A stretch of 64,000 nt of DNA from JAVBMB01 sp031552995 (GCA_031552995.1 JAVBMB010000048.1:21321-85320); one strand, 5' to 3'; counted from the first letter of the stretch, positions 16,031 to 25,328 are shown. Program-made: numbers and translations. Notes: a model not told the origin generated them from the sequence alone.

Positions 16031-16594
16031 ATGGTCATACTGGCATCACGCTCACCGCGCCGTCAGGCGCTGCTTAAACGAATATACGACGATTTTGAGT
16101 GCCGCCCGACCGACTGCGACGAAACGCCGTCGACCGACAAGCCCGCGGTTCTTCAGGTTATGGAAATTGCCGTGCGCAAGGCGCGCGCCGCGCAAAAGGA
16201 ATCCGATGAAAGCGACCTTATCATCGCGGCGGACACCTCTGTCGAGATAAACGGCATCTCTCTGGGCAAGCCGCGTGACGGGCGCGACGCGGCGGCGATG
16301 CTGCATATGCTGTCCGGCAAGATGAATACCGTTCACACAGGCGTGTGCGTCATACACCGCGGCAAAATATACGGACTTACCGAGAGTACCGACGTGTTTT
16401 TCTACACGCTGACCGATGCCGAAATCGAACGCTATGTCGGCACAGACGAGCCGCTGGACAAAGCCGGCGCCTACGGCATACAGGGGCAGGGCGCGCTGCT
16501 TGTGCGGCGCGTCGAGGGCGATTTTTACAACGCGTGCGGCCTGCCCATAGCAGCGCTTAACCGCCTGCTGCGCGACATTGGCGCTGCGGAATAG
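16031..16594 (+). CDS. maf: Maf-family nucleotide pyrophosphatase
   Basis: A 187-residue Maf protein. Motifs: LASRSPRRQALL (phosphate contact), the aspartate in AADTSVEING, GKPRD, and EPLDKAGAYGIQGQG with GDFYNACGLP. Maf/YhdE enzymes hydrolyse dTTP, UTP and modified nucleotides and are linked to septum inhibition. The usual ADTVV reads ADTSV here, a mild change near the catalytic aspartate. It stands nine bases before mreC, the familiar maf-mre arrangement, but an mreB gene is missing between them. Confidence 0.93.
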   Translation: MVILASRSPRRQALLKRIYDDFECRPTDCDETPSTDKPAVLQVMEIAVRKARAAQKESDESDLIIAADTSVEINGISLGKPRDGRDAAAMLHMLSGKMNTVHTGVCVIHRGKIYGLTESTDVFFYTLTDAEIERYVGTDEPLDKAGAYGIQGQGALLVRRVEGDFYNACGLPIAALNRLLRDIGAAE

Positions 16595-16603
16595 AGGTAG
16601 GGC

Positions 16604-17452
16604 ATGAAGCTGTTTCGCTCAAAGCTGTTTCTGTTCGCGCTGGCGATTGTGTTGATCTCCGGCGCGCTTATGGTCGCCGCGTACACCGGCAACGGCCGCA
16701 ACACCGCAATAGGCCGCGCCGTCGGCGCTGTTGTGACAACGGCCGAAAACGCCGTGTCGTCTGTATCGGGCTGGTTTTCAAATGTTTTTGGATATTTCTA
16801 CCGCTACAGCGCGCTTGTCGAGGAAAATGAGGCACTTCGGCGCGAGCTTGGCGAGGCGCGCGCGCTGGAAAGCGAATACTTCGCCGCCGTGCAGGAGAAT
16901 GATGACCTTCGCCGCCTGAACAAGCTGCGCGAGCGCAACCCCGACTATGAGTGCGCGCTGTCTTCAATCGTCTCGGTGTCGGGAACCGGGTTTCAGGGCT
17001 CGTTCACGATAAACCGCGGCACAAACGCCGATATCGAAACGGGCGACCCTGTCGTCACGTCGGACGGCGGCTACGGCTATCTTGTCGGATATGTCTCGGA
17101 GGTCGGCCCGAACTACGCCGAGGTCGTCACGGTCGTCAACCTAAGCAGCAAGGCCGGCGCGCTGATAACGCGCACGCGCGAGCCTGTTGTCGCCGAAGGC
17201 GATTTCGAGCTTGCCGGCAAGGGGCTGTTCAAGCTGTCGTACCTGAGCAACGACGCCGATATACGCGAGGGCGACTGGGTCGAGACGTCGGGCAGCGGCG
17301 GCAACTATCCGCGCGGGCTGCTCATCGGCCGGGTCGAGGAATATCTGCTCGAAAGCCACGGCATATCAAGCTATGCCACCGTGCGCCCCGCCGTCGATAT
17401 CGGCTCGCTTAAATCGGTGTTCGTCATAACAGGCTTTAATCAGGATGAATAA
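16604..17452 (+). CDS. mreC: rod shape-determining protein MreC
   Basis: A 282-residue MreC. One N-terminal membrane helix (LFLFALAIVLISGALMVAAY), a coiled coil at about residues 64-108, then the two beta domains that form the periplasm-side scaffold. It organises the elongation machinery with MreD and PBP2, both encoded next. The start has GAGGTAGGG just upstream. No mreB is present in the run, so MreB, if the cell has it, is elsewhere. Confidence 0.92.
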   Translation: MKLFRSKLFLFALAIVLISGALMVAAYTGNGRNTAIGRAVGAVVTTAENAVSSVSGWFSNVFGYFYRYSALVEENEALRRELGEARALESEYFAAVQENDDLRRLNKLRERNPDYECALSSIVSVSGTGFQGSFTINRGTNADIETGDPVVTSDGGYGYLVGYVSEVGPNYAEVVTVVNLSSKAGALITRTREPVVAEGDFELAGKGLFKLSYLSNDADIREGDWVETSGSGGNYPRGLLIGRVEEYLLESHGISSYATVRPAVDIGSLKSVFVITGFNQDE

Positions 17453-17539
17453 CACGCCCGCCGCGCCGGCGTTAATAATACCGCCGGGCGCAGTGCACGG
17501 TCAATACGGCCGCCGCGGCGCGGCGCACAGGTGTATGCT

Positions 17540-18061
17540 ATGACGCAGTCGCGCAAAAAGCTAATCAAATACATGGCCTACGCGCTGATTTTGCTCATCG
17601 TCCACACGATGGAAAACGCGCGCGGGCTGTCTGTCACGCTATGGGGGGCAACGGTCAACGCCGTCCCGTTTCTCATCGCGTCCGTCGCGCTGTTTGACGG
17701 CCCGTATGCCGGCGGCGTCCTCGGCTTTATGGCCGGGCTTGTCGCCGCCATCGGCTCGCCGATGGTCGAGGGCGTCGCCGCGATGTATCTCGGCTTGTTC
17801 GGGGTTTCGTTCGGGTATCTCGGCGGCGAATATATGCGCGCGGTATTGCCGTCCGCAATGCTTGGCGGCGCGGTGTGCATCGCGCTAAACGGCGTTATAC
17901 GCTATGTGTTTTACTATTGGCTCGTGTTCAGCGTCAACCTCGGCTTCGGCTTGCGCGCCATTCTGGCCGAGCTTGCGCTGTCGGCGCTTCCCGGTGCCGT
18001 GATGTTCTTTGCCGTGCGGTTTATCGGCCAAAAGCTCAGCCGGGGAGAGGGCCAGCCGTGA
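17540..18061 (+). CDS. mreD: rod shape-determining protein MreD
   Basis: A 173-residue protein with about five hydrophobic helices, of MreD size and position between mreC and the PBP2 gene. Sequence conservation in MreD is low, so the call rests mainly on context and membrane pattern. ATG 17540 is preferred; GTG 17531 is an in-frame alternative and the ribosome site is weak for both. The PBP2 gene starts 25 bases after its stop. Confidence 0.85.
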   Translation: MTQSRKKLIKYMAYALILLIVHTMENARGLSVTLWGATVNAVPFLIASVALFDGPYAGGVLGFMAGLVAAIGSPMVEGVAAMYLGLFGVSFGYLGGEYMRAVLPSAMLGGAVCIALNGVIRYVFYYWLVFSVNLGFGLRAILAELALSALPGAVMFFAVRFIGQKLSRGEGQP

Positions 18062-18086
18062 CCGCTATATTTCCGGAGGCGAAATT

Positions 18087-20267
18087 GTGAAAAAATACTC
18101 GCTTGTCATTCGCACGGTGCTGCTCGCCGCCATCATGCTGCTGATATCCGTCGGCTTCATCACCAGGCTTGCGTACCTGCAAATAATCGTCGGGCCCGAG
18201 GAGGTGGCAGCCGCCTCGAGCACCGTCGTGCGCACATATACCGAGCTTGCCTCCCGCGGGGAGATATACGACCGCACCGGCAAGCCGCTTGTCACAAACT
18301 CGCTCGGCTTCGCCGTCGAGCTTGATTATTATGAGTGGGACAGGATAAATCAGAACGACGTCATACTTCAGCTTTGCTCGATGCTCAGTGGCGCCGATGT
18401 CGAATACGCGGACGCGCTGCCGCTGACGTACGACCCGCCATACCGCTTTACCTTCATCGAGGGTGAGGATAGCAATGACGAAATACGCCTGCGCAAGTTC
18501 TTGTCCAAGCAGGAGGATTGGCCGCAAAACCCCGACGCCAACACTCTGTTTTCGCTTCTGTGCGAAAAATACGGCGTCGAACAGGATATGCTTCTTGCCG
18601 ACAAGCGTACGATTGTCGGCCTGCGCTATTACCTTGACCGGTATGAGTTTTCGGCCTATAACACGCCGGTGCGCATCGCGTCAAGCGTCGATATGAGTAT
18701 CGTGTCCGACATCACCGGCCAAAGCCTTAAGATGCCCGGCGTCACCATACAGGTCGACGACGAGCGCAACTATGCCACGATATACGCCGCGCACATACTC
18801 GGGCGCGTCGCGCCGATATCCGCCGAGGAATATGCCGCGCTTAAAAACGACCCTGTCCCGTACGGCATGAACGACACGCTGGGCAAGGACGGCATGGAAA
18901 AAGCGCTTGAGAGCTATCTGCGCGGCATAGACGGCATGAGAGCCGTCGAGGTGTCGCGCCAGACGGGCGCCGTCGTGCGGGAGTATGCCGTCACGCCGCC
19001 CGAGCCGGGCAGCCACTGCTACCTGACCATCGACCTCGATTTGCAGAAGGTCGTCGAGGACGCGCTGGCGCGCGGCATCTCGACCGTGCGCGAAAAAGGA
19101 GAAAAAGCCAAGGATAAAAAAGGTGCCGATATCGAGGGCGGCGCCGCCCTCGGTCTGGACCTCAACACCGGCGAGGTGCTGGCGCTGGCCAGCTACCCGA
19201 CGTTTGACCTGTCGAACTACAGCGCCGGCTTTGCCGAAAACCTTGCAAACCCGCTTAAGCCGCTGTTCGACCGCGCCGTATCCGGCGCATACCCGCCCGG
19301 CTCCACGTTCAAGATGGTCACGGCCGTCGCCGGGCTTGAGGAGGGCGTCATCACGACGTCCACGAAGATACGCGACCAGGGGATATACACATTTTACGAC
19401 GACTATCAGCCCCGCTGCTGGATTTATAACCAGACGCACGGCACACACGGCAGCATAAATGTCAGCCAGGCGCTTAAATACTCGTGCAACTACTTCTTCT
19501 ACGATGTCGGCCGCCAGCTGACCATCGAACGCCTGAACCGCTATGCGGCCGAGCTTGGCCTGGGCAAAAAAACCGGCATAGAGCTTTCGGGCGAGAATCC
19601 CGGCAACCTCGACGGCCCCGAGGCGCGCCTTGTGCGCGGCGAGGAGTGGTACGACGGCATGACGCTGTCGGCCGCCATCGGTCAGGCCGGCCAGCAGCTA
19701 AGCCCTCTCCAGCTTGCCGGCTACGTCGCGACGATACTCAACGGCGGCACGCGTTACCGCCCGCACCTGCTGAAAAGTGTCGTCGACTACACCGGCGAGA
19801 ATACGCTGCTTGAACAGCAACCCGAGGTGCTGAGCACCATGAACCTGAAGGACAGCACCATCAAGGCCGTCAAGGAGGGCATGCGCGGCGTCGTCACCGA
19901 CGACGGCACGGCGTCGAGCTATTTTAAAAACTTCCCGATGGAGGTCGGCGGCAAGACCGGCTCGGCCGAAACCCGTGCCGGGCGGTCGGCTCACGGCGTA
20001 TTCGTGTCGTTCGCGCCTTATGACGACCCGCAGATTGTAGTCGTCGTCATCGGCGAGCACGCCGGCACCGGCGGCGGCATGGCCCCGGTGTGTATCGAGA
20101 TATATAACCACTACTTCGGCCTGTCCGTCGACGCCGGGATGACAGCGCCCGCGCAGCCCGCCGCGCCCGTAACGCAGCCGGCGACAGAGCCGGCGACACA
20201 GCCCGTAACGCAGCCGGTTACTGAACAGACAACCGAACCGGCGGCCGAGCCGACCTCGGCGGGCTGA
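18087..20267 (+). CDS. mrdA: penicillin-binding protein 2, elongation transpeptidase
   Basis: A 726-residue class B penicillin-binding protein. One N-terminal membrane helix, a dimerisation domain (TELASRGEIYDRTG), and a transpeptidase domain with Ser406-Thr-Phe-Lys409, Ser466-Cys-Asn468 and Lys623-Thr-Gly. It crosslinks peptidoglycan during side-wall growth. A proline- and threonine-rich tail of about 45 residues (repeats of PATQPVTQPVT type) extends beyond the enzyme. The start is GTG 18087, seven bases after GGAGG; upstream in-frame codons overlap mreD. No rodA follows directly. Confidence 0.93.
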   Translation: MKKYSLVIRTVLLAAIMLLISVGFITRLAYLQIIVGPEEVAAASSTVVRTYTELASRGEIYDRTGKPLVTNSLGFAVELDYYEWDRINQNDVILQLCSMLSGADVEYADALPLTYDPPYRFTFIEGEDSNDEIRLRKFLSKQEDWPQNPDANTLFSLLCEKYGVEQDMLLADKRTIVGLRYYLDRYEFSAYNTPVRIASSVDMSIVSDITGQSLKMPGVTIQVDDERNYATIYAAHILGRVAPISAEEYAALKNDPVPYGMNDTLGKDGMEKALESYLRGIDGMRAVEVSRQTGAVVREYAVTPPEPGSHCYLTIDLDLQKVVEDALARGISTVREKGEKAKDKKGADIEGGAALGLDLNTGEVLALASYPTFDLSNYSAGFAENLANPLKPLFDRAVSGAYPPGSTFKMVTAVAGLEEGVITTSTKIRDQGIYTFYDDYQPRCWIYNQTHGTHGSINVSQALKYSCNYFFYDVGRQLTIERLNRYAAELGLGKKTGIELSGENPGNLDGPEARLVRGEEWYDGMTLSAAIGQAGQQLSPLQLAGYVATILNGGTRYRPHLLKSVVDYTGENTLLEQQPEVLSTMNLKDSTIKAVKEGMRGVVTDDGTASSYFKNFPMEVGGKTGSAETRAGRSAHGVFVSFAPYDDPQIVVVVIGEHAGTGGGMAPVCIEIYNHYFGLSVDAGMTAPAQPAAPVTQPATEPATQPVTQPVTEQTTEPAAEPTSAG

Positions 20268-20343
20268 TTTTGCGGCGAAGCGCGTTAAAATATGTCGAAA
20301 AAGTAATGATTTCCCCAAAACGCCCGCATTTTCAATAAAAACC

Positions 20344-20372
20344 TTGAGTAAAATAATAATTTACTGTATAAT
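20344..20372 (+). promoter_or_regulatory. promoter of minD
   Basis: TTGAGT (20344-20349) and TATAAT (20367-20372) with a 17-base spacer, in an AT-rich gap after mrdA. It allows minD-mgsA to be expressed apart from the mre genes. Confidence 0.75.
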
Positions 20373-20430
20373 ATTTTGCATAGTTTGCGGTGCTGTTTTC
20401 GGCGCTTCGGCAACGGACTGGGAGGTGCGC

Positions 20431-21180
20431 ATGGGAGAAGTCATCGCCGTATGCTCCGGCAAGGGCGGCACAGGCAAGACATCGTTTTGCGCCAACGTCG
20501 CCGTCTGCCTGTGCGCGCTCGGAGAGCATGTTTTGCTCATCGACGCCGACGCCGGGCTTCGAAACCTCGACCTTGTCCTGGGGATGAGCGACAGCCTTCT
20601 GTTTTCGTATATCGATGTCCTGGGCGGCACGGTAAGCCTTAAAGAGGCGTCGGTCATACATCCTATAGTTAAGAATCTGCGGGTGCTCACAGCCCCGGCG
20701 TCAAGCAGCGCCGCGTTTTTGCCGGATTTTGGCAGCTTGGCCACTCGGGCGCGCGAGCATTTTACATACACGCTTATCGACTGTTCGGCGGGTCTCGGGC
20801 GTGATGTGCTGTCGTTTGGAACGGCAGCGGACCGCGCGGTTATTGTCTCGACGCCGGACGCAACCTCGCTGCGCAACGCGCAGGCCACGGCAATCGCACT
20901 GGCCGAAAACGGGCAGTCGAACTGCCGCCTTGCCGTAAACCGGGTGCGCAAGGCACTTATTAACCGCGGCGACGCGTACAATATCGACCGCGCTATGGAC
21001 GCTTCCGGCCTCGGGCTGCTGGGCGTGATACCCGAGGATGAGCAGGTCATCGCCTGCTCAAACCGCGGGCAGGTGCTGCTGCTAAGCTCGCTCAGCCCGG
21101 CGGTCGGCGCTTATATGAACATCGCGCGCCGCATAAAGGGGATACGCGTCCCCTTGCTTGAAGGCGTAAAGGGATTCTGA
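20431..21180 (+). CDS. minD: MinD/ParA-family ATPase
   Basis: A 249-residue P-loop ATPase. The deviant Walker A motif GKGGTGKT is at residues 10-17, followed by LLIDADAGLRNLDLVLG. In MinD, ATP binding causes dimerisation and membrane attachment, and with MinC blocks polar septa. The end RRIKGIRVPLLEGVKGF is only weakly amphipathic, so membrane binding is not certain. ATG 20431 has GGGAGG upstream; the longer frame from 20344 would begin inside the promoter. Neither minC nor minE is nearby, so a related ParA-like positioning role is possible. Confidence 0.85.
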   Translation: MGEVIAVCSGKGGTGKTSFCANVAVCLCALGEHVLLIDADAGLRNLDLVLGMSDSLLFSYIDVLGGTVSLKEASVIHPIVKNLRVLTAPASSSAAFLPDFGSLATRAREHFTYTLIDCSAGLGRDVLSFGTAADRAVIVSTPDATSLRNAQATAIALAENGQSNCRLAVNRVRKALINRGDAYNIDRAMDASGLGLLGVIPEDEQVIACSNRGQVLLLSSLSPAVGAYMNIARRIKGIRVPLLEGVKGF

Positions 21181-21225
21181 CTGTCGCGGCCGAAGGCGGC
21201 CGCAAATGCTTTTGGGGAGGGCACT

Positions 21226-21636
21226 ATGAACATAGCAATCATAGCGCAGAACAGCAAAAAGGAACTGATGGTGCAATTTTGCATCGCCTACTGCGGCATA
21301 CTGGCCAAGCACGAGCTTTGCGCTACCGCGACTACCGGCAAGGTCATAATGGACGCGACCGGCCTGCGCATCGAATGCCTGCTGCCCGGCGCGACCGGCG
21401 GCGAGCAGCAGATAGCGGCGCGCGTCGCCTATAACGAGATTGACCTTGTGCTGATGTTCCGCGACCCTATGGAAAAATATTCCGGCGAGCCGCAGATAAA
21501 CAACCTGCTGCGCAACTGCGACCTCAACAGCATACCCGTGGCCACAAATGTCGCCACGGCGGAGGTTATGATTCAGGGCCTTGCCCGCGGCGACCTGGCC
21601 TGGCGCGAGATTGTAAACCCGCGCCACAACGCCTAG
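21226..21636 (+). CDS. mgsA: methylglyoxal synthase
   Basis: A 136-residue methylglyoxal synthase, converting dihydroxyacetone phosphate to methylglyoxal as a bypass when phosphate is scarce. Typical segments are the start NIAIIAQNSKKELMVQF, the phosphate-binding TATTGKVIMDATGL, LPGATGGEQQIA and MFRDPMEKY with the catalytic aspartate. It sits directly after minD, an association seen in other Clostridia. GGGAGGGCACT precedes the ATG. The hisS promoter starts 22 bases after its stop. Confidence 0.94.
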   Translation: MNIAIIAQNSKKELMVQFCIAYCGILAKHELCATATTGKVIMDATGLRIECLLPGATGGEQQIAARVAYNEIDLVLMFRDPMEKYSGEPQINNLLRNCDLNSIPVATNVATAEVMIQGLARGDLAWREIVNPRHNA

Positions 21637-21658
21637 GAAAGCACCGCCGCCAAAGGGC

Positions 21659-21688
21659 TTGACAAACCGCCCCCCGTGCGCATATAAT
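21659..21688 (+). promoter_or_regulatory. promoter of the hisS-aspS T-box transcript
   Basis: TTGACA (21659-21664) and TATAAT (21683-21688) with an 18-base spacer, directly ahead of the T-box leader. Confidence 0.8.
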
Positions 21689-21694
21689 CAAATA

Positions 21695-21978
21695 CAATCC
21701 CCGCGCGGCTTTGCTTCGCCGCGGAGGGTTCGCAATGACCGGAAAGCAGTACCCGTTGCACACGGCGGCTTCAGAGAGCGGCGCGCATGCTGAAAGCGCC
21801 GCGCCGGACCGGACGGGGAAGACATTCCGCGAGCGCGCGTATAAGGCGGCACTGCCGCCGAAGTCGCAGCGTGCCCGGGCTTTATCGGGCTCAAAAGGGT
21901 GTTTTTTACGCCGAAATTGGGTGGCACCACGGGCTGATTTTGCCCCGTCCCATGTCTTGGGACGGGGCTGTTTTATTT
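21695..21978 (+). ncRNA. T-box riboswitch with overlapping Asp and His specifiers
   Basis: The leader has the T-box features in order: AGTA at 21748-21751, AGAGAG at 21773-21778, a stem-I hairpin (21778-21784 with 21796-21802), the specifier-loop pattern GAA then GACAT at 21818-21825, further hairpins at 21845-21859 and 21872-21890, the T-box GGGTGGCACCACGG at 21919-21932 and a terminator. GAC (Asp) occupies the canonical place after GAA; CAT (His) overlaps it in another frame. The downstream operon encodes exactly histidyl- and aspartyl-tRNA synthetase. Uncharged tRNA should stabilise the antiterminator and turn the operon on. The secondary structure was drawn by eye. Confidence 0.9.
21942..21978 (+). 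terminator. T-box terminator hairpin
   Basis: An 11-base stem (21942-21952 with 21958-21968) is followed by TGTTTTATTTT. Its 5' arm can pair with the T-box sequence to form the competing antiterminator. Confidence 0.9.
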
Positions 21979-22068
21979 TCGCGGCGCGGCTTTCTCAAAT
22001 GCAATACAGCCCGGCATAACCATACTAAACATGATAACTATATAATATCCCGAAAGGAATGACTGACA

Positions 22069-23424
22069 ATGGACAAGATTCGTCCGCGCACCCTCTCCGG
22101 CTTTATGGAGCTTCTGCCGCCGGCGCAGGCCAAAATGGAGCTGTTTATGCAGACGCTGCGTGATTCGTATTCTCTTTACGGCTTCGCGCCGCTCGATACG
22201 CCGATTATCGAAGACGCTGAGGTGCTGCTCGCCAAAGGCGGCGGCGAGACCGAGAAGCAAATCTACCGCTTTATGAAGGGCGACAGCGACCTTGCGCTGC
22301 GCTTCGATCTCACCGTGCCGCTGGCAAAATATGTGGCGCTTAACTATGGCCAGCTGACATTTCCGTTCCGCCGGTACCAGATTGGCAAGGTCTACCGCGG
22401 CGAGCGCGCGCAGCGCGGGCGCTTCCGCGAGTTCTATCAGGCCGATATCGATATAATCGGCGACGGCCGGCTGGATATCATGAGCGAGGCCGAAATCCCG
22501 GCCGTCATTTATCACACGTTCTCGGCGCTGGGCCTGCGCCGCTTTTGCATCAACCTCAACAACCGCAAGGTGCTCAACGGCTTTTTTGAGATATTGGGGC
22601 TGGGGGCGATATCAGGCGACGTAATGCGTGCCATCGACCGGCTGGATAAAATCGGCCCCGAAAAGACGCGCGCCATGCTGACAGAGCTTGGCGTCGCGCC
22701 GGATACGGCCGGCGAGATAATGCGCTTTATCGGGGCCGCCGGCACAAACGCCCAAAAGCTTAACATGCTTGAAGCGTACCGCGGCAAGAACGGGCTGTTC
22801 GATTTGGGCCTTGACGAGCTGCGCGCCGTCGCATCGTACCTGCCCGCCTTCGGCGTGCCGGAGGAACACTGCGCGATAAACCTCACCATCGCCCGCGGGC
22901 TGGACTATTATACCGGCACCGTGTACGAGACAACTATGCTTGACTATCCCGAGATAGGCTCAATCTGCTCGGGCGGGCGGTATGACGACCTTGCGGCGTA
23001 CTACACCGACAAGAATCTGCCCGGTGTCGGCATATCCATCGGCGTCACGCGGCTGTTTTTCGTTCTGGAGGAGCAAAATCTTCTCTCGCAGCGCATTATT
23101 TCGTCGCCCAGCGACCTGCTTGTGATTCCGATGACCGACGACCCCGCCTTTGCCGTCGCCTGCGCCACGGCGATGCGCCGCGCCGGAATCCGCACCCAGG
23201 TGTACACCGAAAACAAAAAGTTCAAGGCAAAAATAAGCTACGCCGATAAGCTTGGCGTCCCGTTCGTCGCGTTTATCGGGCAGGACGAGGTCGACAGCGG
23301 GAACATGGCCGTCAAGGACATGACCTCCGGCGAGCAGCGCAGCCTTTCTCCGCAGGACGCCGCCGGCTATATCGCAAACGAGCTTTCCTGCCGGCGCGGC
23401 GCGGCGCTGATTGAGGAGAAATAG
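22069..23424 (+). CDS. hisS: histidyl-tRNA synthetase
   Basis: A 451-residue class II synthetase. Motif 2 is seen around YQIGKVYRGERAQRGRFREF, the histidine-specific loops as TIARGLDYYTGTVYE and GGRYDDLAAYY, and motif 3 near GVGISIGVTRLF. A C-terminal anticodon-binding domain (about residues 345-450) is present, so this is a full HisS and not the shorter HisZ. AAAGGAATGA precedes the ATG. It is the first gene after the T-box, and aspS follows 69 bases on. Confidence 0.95.
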   Translation: MDKIRPRTLSGFMELLPPAQAKMELFMQTLRDSYSLYGFAPLDTPIIEDAEVLLAKGGGETEKQIYRFMKGDSDLALRFDLTVPLAKYVALNYGQLTFPFRRYQIGKVYRGERAQRGRFREFYQADIDIIGDGRLDIMSEAEIPAVIYHTFSALGLRRFCINLNNRKVLNGFFEILGLGAISGDVMRAIDRLDKIGPEKTRAMLTELGVAPDTAGEIMRFIGAAGTNAQKLNMLEAYRGKNGLFDLGLDELRAVASYLPAFGVPEEHCAINLTIARGLDYYTGTVYETTMLDYPEIGSICSGGRYDDLAAYYTDKNLPGVGISIGVTRLFFVLEEQNLLSQRIISSPSDLLVIPMTDDPAFAVACATAMRRAGIRTQVYTENKKFKAKISYADKLGVPFVAFIGQDEVDSGNMAVKDMTSGEQRSLSPQDAAGYIANELSCRRGAALIEEK

Positions 23425-23493
23425 ACAAGACGCCTCCCGTGCCGCAACAGCCCGCACGGCCGGCACACAATAAAAACGAAAGGAACGATAAAT

Positions 23494-25284
23494 ATGAATG
23501 ATAATGTTTTCCCCGGCGAGCGCGTCTATTGCGGCGTCCTGCGTGACGAGCATATAGGAAGCCATGTGGAGGTGCGCGGCTGGGTCGCGCGAAGCCGCAA
23601 CCTCGGCGGCCTGATATTCACCGACGTGCGCGACCGCACAGGCATAATCCAGTGCGTGTTCGACGAGGCGGCGGACAAGGCGCTTGCCGGGCTTGCGTTC
23701 GAGCTGCGTATGGAGTTCACGGTGCGCATCGCCGGAACGGTGCGCCTGCGCTCGTCAATCAACGACAAAATACCGACCGGCCGGGTCGAGATACTGGCCG
23801 ACACGCTGGAAATATACGCCAGAGCCGAGACGCCGCCGTTCGAGATAAACGACGCGATAAACGTCAACGACACGACACGCCTTAAATACCGGTATCTCGA
23901 CCTGCGCCGCCCGTCGCTGCAGGGCAACATCGCCCTGCGCCACCGCGTTATGCAGATAACGCGCAGCTACTTCGACAGTGTCGGCTTCCTTGAAATCGAG
24001 ACTCCAATCCTTACAAAATCTACGCCGGAGGGCGCGCGCGACTATCTCGTGCCGTCCAGGGTTCACCCGGGGGAGTTCTATGCGCTGCCGCAATCGCCCC
24101 AGCAGTACAAGCAGATGCTGATGCTGTCGGGCTTTGACAGGTATATTCAGATTGCGCGATGCTTCCGCGACGAGGACCTGCGCTACGACCGCCAGCCGGA
24201 GTTCACACAGATTGACCTTGAGATGAGCTTTGCCGGCGTCGAGGACGTCATCGGCGTAAACGAGGGCTTTGTCGCGCGCCTGATGCGCGAAGCGGCGGGA
24301 GCCGATATTCCGATGCCTGTTCCGCGGATGACATATGCCGAGGCGATGCGCCGCTACGGCAGCGACAAGCCGGATATCCGCTTTGAGATGGAGCTTTGCG
24401 ACCTGTCTGCCGCGGTGCGCGGCGGCGGCTTCGCCGTGTTTGACGGCGCGCTGGAAAAAGGAGGCGCCGTTCTGGCGATAAACGCCGTCGGCGGCGCCCG
24501 CATGACGCGCAAGGAGATAGACTCGCTGGCGGAATATGTAAAAACCTACAAAGCCAAAGGGCTTGCGTGGCTTAAAATAACGCCGGAGGGCGAGCGCAGC
24601 TCGTCATTTGCCAAGTTCCTGCCCGAGCAGACGGTGGAGGCCATGCTTGCGGCCGCCGGCACAAAGCCGGGCGACCTGCTGCTGTGCGTCGCCGACGCCG
24701 ATATCGAGCTGGCGCAAAACGCGGCCGGCTCGCTTCGCTGCGAGGTCGCCCGCCGCATGGACATCATCCCCCATGGCGAATATAAGTTCCTGTGGGTCAC
24801 CGAGTTTCCGATGTTCGAATACGGCGAGGACGACTACGGCGTCACGCGGCTGTATGCCAAGCATCACCCGTTCACCTGCCCGATGGATGAGGATTTGCAT
24901 CTCTTCGACACCGCGCCGCAGAACATGCGCGCCAAGGCGTATGACCTTGTATTGAACGGCACCGAGCTTGGCGGCGGCTCGATAAGGATACACCGGCCGG
25001 AGGTGCAGGAGCGCATGTTCGAGGCCCTCGGCTTTTCGCCCGAGCAGGCGCAGGCGCAGTTCGGGCACCTGATAAACGCCTTCCGCTACGGCGCGCCGCC
25101 GCACGGCGGCATTGCGTTCGGGCTCGACCGCATTATAATGCATCTGGCCGGCACCGACAATATCCGCGATGTCATCGCCTTCCCAAAGGTGCAAAACGCG
25201 TCCGAGCTGCTGTTCGAATGCCCCTCCCCCGTGGATTCAAAGCAGCTTGAGATACTGAGCATCAAGCTGGATATAAAAAAATAG
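23494..25284 (+). CDS. aspS: aspartyl-tRNA synthetase
   Basis: A 596-residue bacterial-type AspRS: an N-terminal OB-fold anticodon domain (residues 1-110), a class II core with motif 2 around RYIQIARCFRDEDLRYDRQP and EFTQIDLEMSF, an inserted GAD domain (about 300-420) and motif 3 at GIAFGLDRIIMHL. It charges tRNA-Asp; whether it also charges tRNA-Asn is not readable. AAAGGAACG precedes the ATG. Co-transcribed with hisS and closed by a strong terminator. Confidence 0.96.
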   Translation: MNDNVFPGERVYCGVLRDEHIGSHVEVRGWVARSRNLGGLIFTDVRDRTGIIQCVFDEAADKALAGLAFELRMEFTVRIAGTVRLRSSINDKIPTGRVEILADTLEIYARAETPPFEINDAINVNDTTRLKYRYLDLRRPSLQGNIALRHRVMQITRSYFDSVGFLEIETPILTKSTPEGARDYLVPSRVHPGEFYALPQSPQQYKQMLMLSGFDRYIQIARCFRDEDLRYDRQPEFTQIDLEMSFAGVEDVIGVNEGFVARLMREAAGADIPMPVPRMTYAEAMRRYGSDKPDIRFEMELCDLSAAVRGGGFAVFDGALEKGGAVLAINAVGGARMTRKEIDSLAEYVKTYKAKGLAWLKITPEGERSSSFAKFLPEQTVEAMLAAAGTKPGDLLLCVADADIELAQNAAGSLRCEVARRMDIIPHGEYKFLWVTEFPMFEYGEDDYGVTRLYAKHHPFTCPMDEDLHLFDTAPQNMRAKAYDLVLNGTELGGGSIRIHRPEVQERMFEALGFSPEQAQAQFGHLINAFRYGAPPHGGIAFGLDRIIMHLAGTDNIRDVIAFPKVQNASELLFECPSPVDSKQLEILSIKLDIKK

Positions 25285-25288
25285 CATT

Positions 25289-25328
25289 CACCCCCGGCGA
25301 GGTGTAAAGCGAGCCGGGGGTGTTTTTG
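25289..25328 (+). terminator. intrinsic terminator of hisS-aspS
   Basis: A ten-base stem, CACCCCCGGC (25289-25298) with its complement (25313-25322), is followed by TTTTT. The T-run continues from the stem. Confidence 0.88.

Noticed and set aside
21759..21761. CAC triplet as the His specifier of the T-box
   Set aside because: It lies upstream of the AGAGAG element, whereas the specifier follows the stem-I apical hairpin and GAA; GACAT at 21821-21825 is in the right place.
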